In this document: positions 1-5,060 of the stretch, one piece after another
Numbering within the stretch: the stretch's first letter is position 1
Layout: every line of letters starts with the position of its first letter
Assembly: GCA_903939355.1 (NCBI GenBank)
Contig: CAJAHC010000517.1
Span: 1-5,060 of the forward strand
Length of the DNA stretch: 5,060 bases
DNA from: an uncultured Methylococcaceae bacterium
Lineage (GTDB): Bacteria; Pseudomonadota; Gammaproteobacteria; Methylococcales; Methylomonadaceae
Reading direction: 5' to 3'
Notes under the pieces: generated by a model
The model's database searches: none
The model's input: the letters and a program-made list of their open reading frames with translations, nothing else
Told to the model about the DNA's origin: nothing
Program-made: the position numbers and the translations under genes

Positions 1-1
1 C

Positions 2-529
2 TGGGCTTTGACTCTACTCAAGAGCTTTCATGCTCTTAAAGATGAAAACTTGCTATGGGAAAATAATAATCAAGAACAGAGCATGCGACTAAAACATGCG
101 CGAATTTTGGCCGCAAAAGCACTAGAAGCTCAATTGAAAAAGAAGCGGGTATTATTAGAGCATGAGCTAACTTTATTAAGAACGAACAATGATGCAAAAG
201 TCGCCATGCTAAAGACCAAATGTAAACAGGACATTAAAGACTATAAAGAGTACTTAACCTCTCTGGAGACTCTTAAACACTCAATTCAAACTAGTTTTGA
301 TCATCTTCCTGACGCCGTTGCCTTTACGATTCATCATCACGCTAAACAGCTATTAAACCAAATGTGGGAAACTGATGATTTTGAAAACAAAATACATCAT
401 GAACTGCAGTTAATTAAATTTATGACCACTGTCCATGAAGATACACGTCGGCATTTAGAAGAAGGCACTTCTATCGACAGCTTACCCGAAAAAACATTAC
501 GCTTAATTCAAAACAAACCATCTTTTTAA
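2..529 (+). CDS. Hypothetical lysine-rich, probably coiled-coil protein, 5' partial
   Basis: The function is not recognised. The frame is open to the left edge (codons for W and A precede the first possible TTG start at 8) and no ribosome-binding site precedes that TTG, so the true start probably lies outside the window. ATG at 83 is an alternative start, also without a well-spaced Shine-Dalgarno. About 175 residues are visible. Counted from the TTG, residues about 20-95 are rich in K, E, L, A and Q without proline, which suggests a long amphipathic helix or coiled coil. A second, less charged helical part follows (about 100-150, with several His pairs), then a short tail ending PSF. There is no signal peptide, membrane segment, Cys pair or catalytic motif in view. 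It stops with TAA at 527-529 and is followed by a terminator, so it ends its transcription unit. It could be the C-terminal part of a larger structural or secreted protein. Confidence is high for coding and nil for function. Confidence 0.7.
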   Translation, partial: WALTLLKSFHALKDENLLWENNNQEQSMRLKHARILAAKALEAQLKKKRVLLEHELTLLRTNNDAKVAMLKTKCKQDIKDYKEYLTSLETLKHSIQTSFDHLPDAVAFTIHHHAKQLLNQMWETDDFENKIHHELQLIKFMTTVHEDTRRHLEEGTSIDSLPEKTLRLIQNKPSF

Positions 530-564
530 TTAAAACATGACTATAAATATCTACCAATTTCCTG

Positions 565-599
565 AAAATAGTGCTCCTTGCGCTATTTTTGTTTCTTCC
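565..599 (+). terminator. Rho-independent terminator after the hypothetical gene
   Basis: A 10-bp stem (565-574 with 580-589, one G-T wobble) closes a 5-base TCCTT loop and is followed by a T-rich tract (590-599). It begins 36 bases after the stop of the left-hand + strand gene. Read on the minus strand, one stem pair becomes an A-C mismatch and no T tract follows, so it should act mainly on + strand transcription and not as the terminator of the convergent nadA. Confidence 0.8.
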
Positions 600-656
600 T
601 TGACTTAATACACGACATCTAAGTGTCATATATTACACCCAACAACGCCTCTCACT

Positions 657-1754
657 CTAATGTAGAGACAGCATGTTATCTAAAGCTCGCCTAGCAAATT
701 TTGCATCTTCAACTGGCACAGATATGCGATTTATGACATGCCCTGCTGCCAGGTTTTCCAATACCCAAGCTAGATGCTGTGGGTCTGTCCTAAACATGGT
801 TGAACACATACACAATGTTGGTGACATAAAATGAACGTTTTTGCCTTGTGTTTTACATTCATCATGTAAGCGATTAACCAAGTTTAACTCAGTCGCAACC
901 AACCAACGGGTATTGGGCTCCGCTTCACGAACCGTTTTCAAGATATATTCAGTTGAACCAACAAAATCAGCTTTTTGACAAACCTCAAAACAAGCTTCAG
1001 GATGTGAGATAACTTTTGTTTCCGGGTAACGGGCAAGAAAATTATCAATTTGCTCCGGCTTAAACACTTGATGCACAGAACAATAGCCATTCCATAAAAT
1101 AATTTTAGCCTTGCGAATTTGCTCTTCGGTTAAGCCTCCCATGGGCTTGGTAAAATCCCACGTAACCATCTCTTCCAATGGTATACCCATCAGATAACCT
1201 GTATTTCGACCTAAATGTTGATCCGGAAAAAAAAGTACCTTAGATCGCTTTTCAAAACTCCATTCCAGTATTTTTTGGGCGTTGGATGATGTGCAAACTA
1301 TCCCATCATGCTTACCGCAAAAAGCTTTCAGATCAGCGGCTGAATTAATATAGGTGACGGGGGTTACTTCATTATCTACATCAATGACTTGGGCCAACTC
1401 TTGCCAACATTTCTGGACTTTTATTAGATTAGCCATATCCGCCATTGAACAACCGGCCGCCAAATCCGGCAAAATGGCTATTTGTTCTGGACGAGACAAG
1501 ATATCGGCAACTTCTGCCATAAAATGCACGCCACAAAACACAATATATTCGGCTTCTGATTTTGCCGCATCTCGGGATAACTTTAAAGAATCACCAGAGA
1601 AATCAGCATGCTTAAAAACCTCATCGCGTTGATAATGATGCCCAAGCACTACACAACGTTTACCCAATTTGGCTTTAGCTGAAATAATGCGGGCGTCACA
1701 TTCTTCATCATCTAGTAATGCGTAATCTTGAATAGGAAAACTTGTTGCTGTCAT
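657..1754 (-). CDS. nadA: Quinolinate synthase NadA
   Basis: NadA is a cytoplasmic [4Fe-4S] enzyme. It condenses iminoaspartate with dihydroxyacetone phosphate to give quinolinate, the precursor that NadC converts in de novo NAD synthesis. Family landmarks in the 365 residues are GHHYQRDEV (38-46), the DFSGDSL segment (51-57), CGVHFMAEVA (74-83), LAAGCSMADM (98-107), FPDQHLGRNTGY (176-187), WNGYCSVH (221-228), SHPEACFEVC (250-259), the STEY segment (267-270) and LCMCSTMFR (314-322). Likely cluster ligands are C102, C225 and C317, with C315 as an alternative for the third. Length and Cys spacing fit the longer Bacillus-type NadA better than the roughly 347-residue E. coli form. The ATG start has only a weak GGT-type Shine-Dalgarno, and the stop is TAG. 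No nadB or nadC is in the window. The 122-bp upstream gap holds a palindrome and an inverted repeat, so nadA may be transcribed separately from the gene before it. Confidence 0.96.
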   Translation of the reverse strand: MTATSFPIQDYALLDDEECDARIISAKAKLGKRCVVLGHHYQRDEVFKHADFSGDSLKLSRDAAKSEAEYIVFCGVHFMAEVADILSRPEQIAILPDLAAGCSMADMANLIKVQKCWQELAQVIDVDNEVTPVTYINSAADLKAFCGKHDGIVCTSSNAQKILEWSFEKRSKVLFFPDQHLGRNTGYLMGIPLEEMVTWDFTKPMGGLTEEQIRKAKIILWNGYCSVHQVFKPEQIDNFLARYPETKVISHPEACFEVCQKADFVGSTEYILKTVREAEPNTRWLVATELNLVNRLHDECKTQGKNVHFMSPTLCMCSTMFRTDPQHLAWVLENLAAGHVINRISVPVEDAKFARRALDNMLSLH

Positions 1755-1807
1755 TTATTTACCATTAAAAACGTTACATATTGAAAATCTGTGGAACAGC
1801 ATCTATT

Positions 1808-1825
1808 GTCACTATTGATAGTAAC
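1808..1825. promoter_or_regulatory. Palindrome upstream of nadA, candidate operator
   Basis: This 18-base imperfect palindrome, GTcACTATtgATAGTaAC, has seven of nine pairs matched and is centred about 62 bases upstream of the nadA ATG. On the minus strand it runs straight into GTGACA, a 5/6 match to a -35 box, though I see no good -10 at the right distance. NAD-synthesis genes in bacteria are often repressed through palindromic sites (NrtR, NadQ, NiaR families), so an operator is plausible. I cannot assign a regulator. Confidence 0.3.
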
Positions 1826-1847
1826 TTCATGAAATACTTACAGTAAT

Positions 1848-1876
1848 AAAATTATAGGCGACTTAGCTATAATTTT
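1848..1876 (-). terminator. Perfect AT-rich inverted repeat, candidate terminator after the DUF167 gene
   Basis: AAAATTATAG (1848-1857) and CTATAATTTT (1867-1876) are exact inverted copies around a 9-base loop. The repeat lies immediately after the TAA stop of the minus-strand DUF167 gene. T-rich sequence continues on both sides, so it could work in either direction. Only one G-C pair is present, so the stem is weaker than a classical terminator. In an AT-rich genome its position still makes termination the likeliest role. A DNA-binding site is the alternative. Confidence 0.45.
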
Positions 1877-2230
1877 TTACGAAGCTAAACGAGCAATAAC
1901 AGAGGGCAACTTTTTGGGTGCTTTGATACGCAATTGCTTATTAATATTCATACGTCCAAACACAACAACAATGTCAGAAGTAGAAACGTCAAATTCTTTC
2001 GCCAAAAAACGCACCATATGATCGATGGCTTTACCCGCTTTTGGCGCTTCGGTCACACTAATTTTAAGTTGATTACCTTTAACCTTACCAATAACATCTT
2101 GTTTGGCGCCTGGTGTGCCTAAAACATTTAGTATTAATATATCCTCATCCCAGTCAAAAAAAGAAGTCATCTTTTTCGGTTTTTTGGATAATTGCTTAGC
2201 TGTTTTTTCAGTACCGGCTTTTTTTGCCAC
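1877..2230 (-). CDS. DUF167 (YggU/UPF0235) family protein
   Basis: This is a small conserved cytoplasmic protein of unknown function. The DUF167 core is clear: a TPGAKQDVIG segment (39-48), then the APKAGKAIDHMVRFLAKEF region (62-80) matching the family pattern P..G.AN..L..FLAK.F, then SDIVVVFGRMN and QLRI toward the end, and a PKKLPSVIA tail like that of E. coli YggU. The family's usual Asn in the G.AN motif is Ile here. The 117-residue reading uses a GTG start at 2230 and has a lysine-rich N-terminal extension of about 20 residues. The ATG at 2170 would give 97 residues, close to the usual family length of 95-100. Neither start has a convincing Shine-Dalgarno, so the start is undecided. It lies between aspS and nadA on the same strand, and not beside yggT or proC where this family is often found. 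Confidence 0.88.
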   Translation of the reverse strand: MAKKAGTEKTAKQLSKKPKKMTSFFDWDEDILILNVLGTPGAKQDVIGKVKGNQLKISVTEAPKAGKAIDHMVRFLAKEFDVSTSDIVVVFGRMNINKQLRIKAPKKLPSVIARLAS

Positions 2231-2295
2231 AATTGTATGAGTAAACTGTATTCGCTATGTTCCTTAAAAAATAAAAACTATTTGTAGAGTAAGAA

Positions 2296-2325
2296 ATCAT
2301 AACCCAACCTACATAATCTGATTAT
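2296..2325 (-). promoter_or_regulatory. 13-base palindrome and possible promoter ahead of the DUF167 gene
   Basis: ATAATCTGATTAT (2313-2325) is a perfect odd palindrome in the 104-bp gap between the aspS stop and the DUF167 gene. On the minus strand a TATGAT box (2301-2296) has a 5/6 match to a -10, and a 17-base spacing places the -35 position (2319-2324) inside the palindrome. The -35 match itself is poor (3/6). This may be a weak, possibly regulated promoter, or an AT-rich coincidence. Confidence 0.25.
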
Positions 2326-2334
2326 TTTTTAGTC

Positions 2335-4122
2335 TTAATTTAGTTTTTCTTTCCCTGCTGGCTTAATTAAGCGAATTCCCAATTCTTTCAATTGCTCATC
2401 TGTCACTACCGCAGGCGCATTAACCAAAGGACAAGCCGCTGATTGAGTTTTTGGGAAAGCGATGACGTCACGAATAGAACTTGATCCAGTCATCAACATC
2501 ACCAAACGATCCAAACCAAACGCCAAACCACCATGCGGTGGTGCACCGTATTTTAGGGCATCCAACAAGAAGCCGAATTTTTCTCTGGCCTCTTCTTCGC
2601 CAATACCTAAAATTTCGAAGACTGTTTGTTGCATGGAAGTGCGATTAATACGAATAGAACCGCCACCCACTTCAGTACCGTTTAAAACCAAATCATAAGC
2701 GCGTGACAAGGCAGCGCCGGGATTAGCAACCAAGTCTTCAACTGAACAACTAGGCGCCGTAAAGGGATGATGAATGGCATTAAAACGACCTGATTTTTCG
2801 TCCCAGTCAAACATGGGGAAATCTACAATCCAAACCGGCTTCCATTCACCTTGCAATAAGTTGAGGTCTTGACCCAATTTAACGCGCAAAGCGCCCATCG
2901 CTTCATTAACGATACTGGCTTTATCGGCACCAAAGAAGATTAAATCGCCGGTTTGTGCACCTGTTTTAGCCAAGACACTATCCCAAACTTCTTTGGGGGC
3001 AAATTTAACAATCGGTGATTGCAAGCCATCCAAACCTGCTGCCAGATCATTAACTTTAATATAAGCCAAGCCTTTAGCGCCATAAATACTGACAAACTTG
3101 GTTAGCTCATCAATGTCTTTTCGACTTAAATCACCGGCGAGCGGCACACGCATAGCAACAACACGGCCTTTTGGATCATTAGCAGGCGCTGAGAAAACTT
3201 TAAAATCGACGCTTTTCATGTCATCAGCGATATCAACCAACTCTAATGGAATACGTAAATCAGGACGATCAACTCCAAACCTTGAAACAGCTTCCTGATA
3301 ACTCATGCGAGGAAATTGAGCATCTAATTCGACATTAATCACTTTTGCAAATAATTGACGAATCATCTCTTCCATAACAGTCATGATTTCATTTTCATCC
3401 ATGAAGGAAGTTTCTATATCAAGCTGGGTAAATTCAGGCTGCCTGTCAGCCCGTAAATCTTCATCACGGAAACAACGCACGACTTGGTAATATCTATCCA
3501 TACCAGCAATCATCAACATTTGCTTATACAATTGTGGTGATTGTGGAAGGGCAAAAAATGAATTTTCATGAGTGCGACTTGGTACGATATAGTCGCGAGC
3601 GCCTTCTGGTGTTGCTTTAGTTAGATAAGGTGTTTCAATTTCAAAGAACTCATTATCATCAAGAAAGTTTCTCAAAACTCTAGTTACATCACGACGTACC
3701 TTCATTTTTTCTTGCATCGCAGTCCGACGCAAATCAATATAACGATAGCGCAGACGCAATTCTTCATTGACTTCAATGTCACTTTCTATGGGAAATGGTG
3801 GTGTTTCGGATTCATTTAATACCACAATGTCCTTAGCTAGAATCTCAATGGCACCAGAATGCATATTGCTATTAACCGTGCCTTGTGGACGATCACGAAC
3901 AATACCAGTTATTTGCAATACGTATTCACTGCGGACCTGTTCGGCTATAGAAAAAATATTTTCTACATCAGGATCTATCACAACTTGTACTAAACCAGCT
4001 CGATCTCTAAGATCGATAAAAATAACACCGCCGTGGTCACGACGCCTGTGAACCCAACCGCAAATTGAAACAGTTTCACCTAGCTGTTGTGTGTTTAAAT
4101 CTCCGCACTTGTGGGTACGCAT
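2335..4122 (-). CDS. aspS: Aspartyl-tRNA synthetase, bacterial type, predicted non-discriminating
   Basis: This is a class IIb synthetase that attaches aspartate to tRNA in the cytoplasm. At 595 residues it is full length (E. coli about 590) and aligns by eye along its whole length. The N-terminal OB-fold anticodon domain covers about 1-105. Motif 1 lies around 150-168 and is followed by TPEGARDY (171-178). The QSPQLYKQ segment is at 194-201. Motif 2 is [18 protein letters not shown] (218-235, ATP-contacting R219). The bacterial insertion (GAD) domain is about 285-420. Motif 3 is GLAFGLDRL (532-540, with R539). The ATG is preceded by AGGGA six bases upstream. His30 and Gly81 in the anticodon domain match the non-discriminating Pseudomonas aeruginosa enzyme and differ from the Leu and Lys of E. 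coli, so it probably also makes Asp-tRNA(Asn) for amidation by GatCAB. The fmdB-like gene ends 87 bp upstream. Confidence 0.98.
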   Translation of the reverse strand: MRTHKCGDLNTQQLGETVSICGWVHRRRDHGGVIFIDLRDRAGLVQVVIDPDVENIFSIAEQVRSEYVLQITGIVRDRPQGTVNSNMHSGAIEILAKDIVVLNESETPPFPIESDIEVNEELRLRYRYIDLRRTAMQEKMKVRRDVTRVLRNFLDDNEFFEIETPYLTKATPEGARDYIVPSRTHENSFFALPQSPQLYKQMLMIAGMDRYYQVVRCFRDEDLRADRQPEFTQLDIETSFMDENEIMTVMEEMIRQLFAKVINVELDAQFPRMSYQEAVSRFGVDRPDLRIPLELVDIADDMKSVDFKVFSAPANDPKGRVVAMRVPLAGDLSRKDIDELTKFVSIYGAKGLAYIKVNDLAAGLDGLQSPIVKFAPKEVWDSVLAKTGAQTGDLIFFGADKASIVNEAMGALRVKLGQDLNLLQGEWKPVWIVDFPMFDWDEKSGRFNAIHHPFTAPSCSVEDLVANPGAALSRAYDLVLNGTEVGGGSIRINRTSMQQTVFEILGIGEEEAREKFGFLLDALKYGAPPHGGLAFGLDRLVMLMTGSSSIRDVIAFPKTQSAACPLVNAPAVVTDEQLKELGIRLIKPAGKEKLN

Positions 4123-4162
4123 AAATTTTCCCTGTGGATTTAAAAATTGTATATTGAATGAG

Positions 4163-4209
4163 ATAAAAAATAATTAGCACCAAGCTCCTCTGGCAAAGTA
4201 CTTTTGGTG
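4163..4209 (-). terminator. Weak possible terminator or attenuator between the fmdB-like gene and aspS
   Basis: CACCAA (4178-4183) and TTGGTG (4204-4209) form a 6-bp stem with a 20-base loop that starts right after the fmdB stop codon. On the minus strand it is followed by a T-rich run (4177-4163). The long loop makes it a weak hairpin. Partial termination or simple read-through into aspS are both possible. Confidence 0.22.
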
Positions 4210-4482
4210 TTAATCTGCCTTACAGCCACTCGCTGGGCAACTAGTGGCTTTCGGTGTGCTAGGAGCTGAAGGAGCCTCACTGGCGACATTCTTCTTGGCG
4301 CCGCTCTTAAAATCAGTTTCGTACCAACCAGTACCTTTTAATCTAAATCCGGCTGCAGAAATTTTTTTCATTAGCTCCGGCTTCGTACAAGCAGGACACA
4401 AAACAATGGGGTCAGCACCTAATTTCTGTAAGGCTTCATGCTCATGACCACAAGATTGACATTGATATTCGTAAATTGGCAT
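4210..4482 (-). CDS. FmdB-family zinc-ribbon protein
   Basis: This is a 90-residue protein of the FmdB/CxxC_CxxC_SSSS regulatory-protein family, whose biochemical role is not established. It opens with the family's typical MPIYEYQC. Two CxxC knuckles (C8/C11 and C29/C32) should bind one zinc ion. A conserved-looking FRLKGTGWYETDF segment (46-58) follows, then an Ala/Ser/Pro/Lys-rich linker and a C-terminal pair of cysteines (C82, C87). I chose the ATG at 4482 because it restores the family N-terminus and has GGAG six bases upstream. An in-frame TTG at 4545 would add 21 hydrophobic residues, but that TTG coincides with the likely -35 box. FmdB-like genes often precede aspS in proteobacteria, as here. 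The protein is sometimes called a regulator by analogy with methylotroph FmdB, but nothing here shows that role. Confidence 0.92.
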   Translation of the reverse strand: MPIYEYQCQSCGHEHEALQKLGADPIVLCPACTKPELMKKISAAGFRLKGTGWYETDFKSGAKKNVASEAPSAPSTPKATSCPASGCKAD

Positions 4483-4484
4483 TA

Positions 4485-4498
4485 ACCACTCCGGTGGT
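4485..4498 (-). promoter_or_regulatory. Ribosome-binding site of the fmdB-like gene inside a small hairpin
   Basis: On the minus strand ACCAC-CGGA-GTGGT forms a 5-bp stem with a 4-base loop. The Shine-Dalgarno GGAG (4492-4489) spans the loop and the first base of the stem, six bases before the ATG. The site decides the start codon. The hairpin could tune translation, or the same symmetry could be a DNA-binding site. Confidence 0.5.
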
Positions 4499-4516
4499 AA
4501 CAAAAAAATAATAACT

Positions 4517-4545
4517 ACTATAAGGACTGAATTTAGTTTTTCCAA
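4517..4545 (-). promoter_or_regulatory. Predicted sigma-70-type promoter for the fmdB-like gene (and perhaps aspS)
   Basis: On the minus strand TTGGAA (4545-4540, 4/6 match to the -35 consensus) and TATAGT (4522-4517, 5/6 to the -10) are separated by exactly 17 bases. Transcription would start near 4510, giving a leader of about 28 bases before the ATG at 4482. The -35 box contains the 5' end of the rejected upstream TTG start. Confidence 0.5.
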
Positions 4546-4561
4546 GTACTTACTATAGAAT
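4532..4561 (+). promoter_or_regulatory. Possible promoter for pyrC
   Basis: TAGAAT (4556-4561) is a 5/6 match to a -10 box, 31 bases before the pyrC ATG. The matching -35 region around TTTAGTT (4532-4538) is poor. The element overlaps the minus-strand promoter of the fmdB-like gene, so the two divergent transcripts may interfere with each other. Confidence 0.3.
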
Positions 4562-4592
4562 AACCATCTATTTTACAGACACACTGGCAACA

Positions 4593-5060
4593 ATGAAAAC
4601 TTTAACCATTACCCGCCCCGATGACTGGCACATTCATGTTCGCAATGGTGCTATTTTAAAAACAGTATTGCCCCATACGGCTAGGCAATTTGCACGGGCA
4701 ATCATAATGCCAAATCTTAAGCCACCAGTGACGACAGTAGCTGAAGCATTAGTATATCAACAAGAGATTTTACAAGCTGTTCCTGCCGGCATTAATTTCA
4801 CACCACTGATGACTTTGTATTTAACAACAGCCACCAAGATTTCAGAAATACAAAAAGCCGCTGAGTCTGACCATGTTTATGCATTTAAACTATATCCAGC
4901 AGGTGCCACAACAAATTCAGAATCTGGCGTAGCTGATATCCATGCTATTTATCCATTACTGGCAGAATTTGAGAAGTTAGATATTCCTTTACTGATTCAT
5001 GGTGAAACAACCGATACGGACTGTGATATTTTTGACCGTGAACGTGTATTTATTGACACC
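4593..5060 (+). CDS. pyrC: Dihydroorotase PyrC, 3' partial
   Basis: PyrC is a cytoplasmic zinc amidohydrolase that interconverts N-carbamoyl-L-aspartate and dihydroorotate, the third step of pyrimidine synthesis. The first 156 residues are visible, out of the roughly 345 usual for the E. coli-type (class II) enzyme. Matches to that type are strong: RPDDWHIHVR (8-17) with metal ligands H13 and H15 and substrate-binding R17, MPNLKPPVTT (39-48) with N41, FTPLMTLYLT (69-78), FKLYPAGATTNS (98-109) with K99 as the carboxylated bridging lysine, and LLIHGE (133-138) with ligand H136. The remaining zinc ligand and the catalytic Asp lie beyond the right edge. The ATG fits the family N-terminus but has no clear Shine-Dalgarno. 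The gene is divergent from the fmdB-like gene across a 110-bp region. No frameshift is seen. Confidence 0.97.
   Translation, partial: MKTLTITRPDDWHIHVRNGAILKTVLPHTARQFARAIIMPNLKPPVTTVAEALVYQQEILQAVPAGINFTPLMTLYLTTATKISEIQKAAESDHVYAFKLYPAGATTNSESGVADIHAIYPLLAEFEKLDIPLLIHGETTDTDCDIFDRERVFIDT

Noticed and set aside
606..635. Interrupted inverted repeat downstream of nadA, considered as its terminator
   Set aside because: The stem is broken by mismatches, the wobble pair is lost on the minus strand, and no T tract follows on that strand.
530..656. Search of the gap between the convergent genes for a small RNA or small gene
   Set aside because: Apart from the terminator hairpin, no open frame with a ribosome-binding site or promoter-like pair stands out.
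1354..4447. Plus-strand open frames opposite nadA, the DUF167 gene, aspS and the fmdB-like gene
   Set aside because: They lie antisense to clearly conserved proteins, have no recognisable domains and no ribosome-binding sites, and are explained as shadows of the real genes.
4483..4545. N-terminal extension of the fmdB-like protein with a hydrophobic, membrane-like stretch
   Set aside because: It needs a TTG start that overlaps the likely -35 box and has no ribosome-binding site. The family begins at MPIYEY, which has its own ATG and GGAG.
1..5060. Search for mobile elements, CRISPR repeats, tRNA genes, toxin-antitoxin or defence genes
   Set aside because: No transposase, terminal repeats, regularly spaced repeats, cloverleaf sequence or defence-type domains were seen. 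The intergenic spaces are all short.

Overview
The window looks like a chromosomal housekeeping stretch from an AT-rich proteobacterium. The AspS, PyrC, FmdB and YggU-type proteins all resemble gammaproteobacterial versions. Low GC (roughly 40% by eye) and short AT-rich spacers would fit a Legionellales-like or other host-associated gammaproteobacterium. That placement is inference from protein resemblance and composition only.

Layout, left to right. (1) The 3' part of an unrecognised, lysine-rich, probably coiled-coil protein on the + strand (to 529), followed by a convincing intrinsic terminator (565-599). (2) A long minus-strand block which, in its own direction of transcription, runs fmdB-like zinc-ribbon gene (4482-4210), aspS (4122-2335), a DUF167/YggU-family gene (2230-1877) and nadA (1754-657). 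The gaps are 87, 104 and 122 bp, so this need not be one tight operon. A perfect 10-bp AT-rich inverted repeat directly after the DUF167 gene, and a palindrome just upstream of nadA, suggest nadA may be a separate transcription unit. (3) A divergent promoter region (4483-4592). (4) The 5' part of pyrC on the + strand, running off the right edge.

Roles. AspRS charges tRNA with aspartate and, from two anticodon-domain residues, is predicted to be the non-discriminating type that also makes Asp-tRNA(Asn). NadA makes quinolinate for NAD synthesis, and PyrC makes dihydroorotate for pyrimidines. The zinc-ribbon and DUF167 proteins are conserved but of unknown function.

I found no mobile element, CRISPR array, tRNA/rRNA gene, toxin-antitoxin pair or defence system. 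The points most worth following are the AspRS specificity signature, the long (Bacillus-type) NadA with a palindrome upstream, the fmdB ribosome-binding site sitting in a small hairpin loop, and the orphan coiled-coil gene. I do not see a clearly novel multi-gene system.
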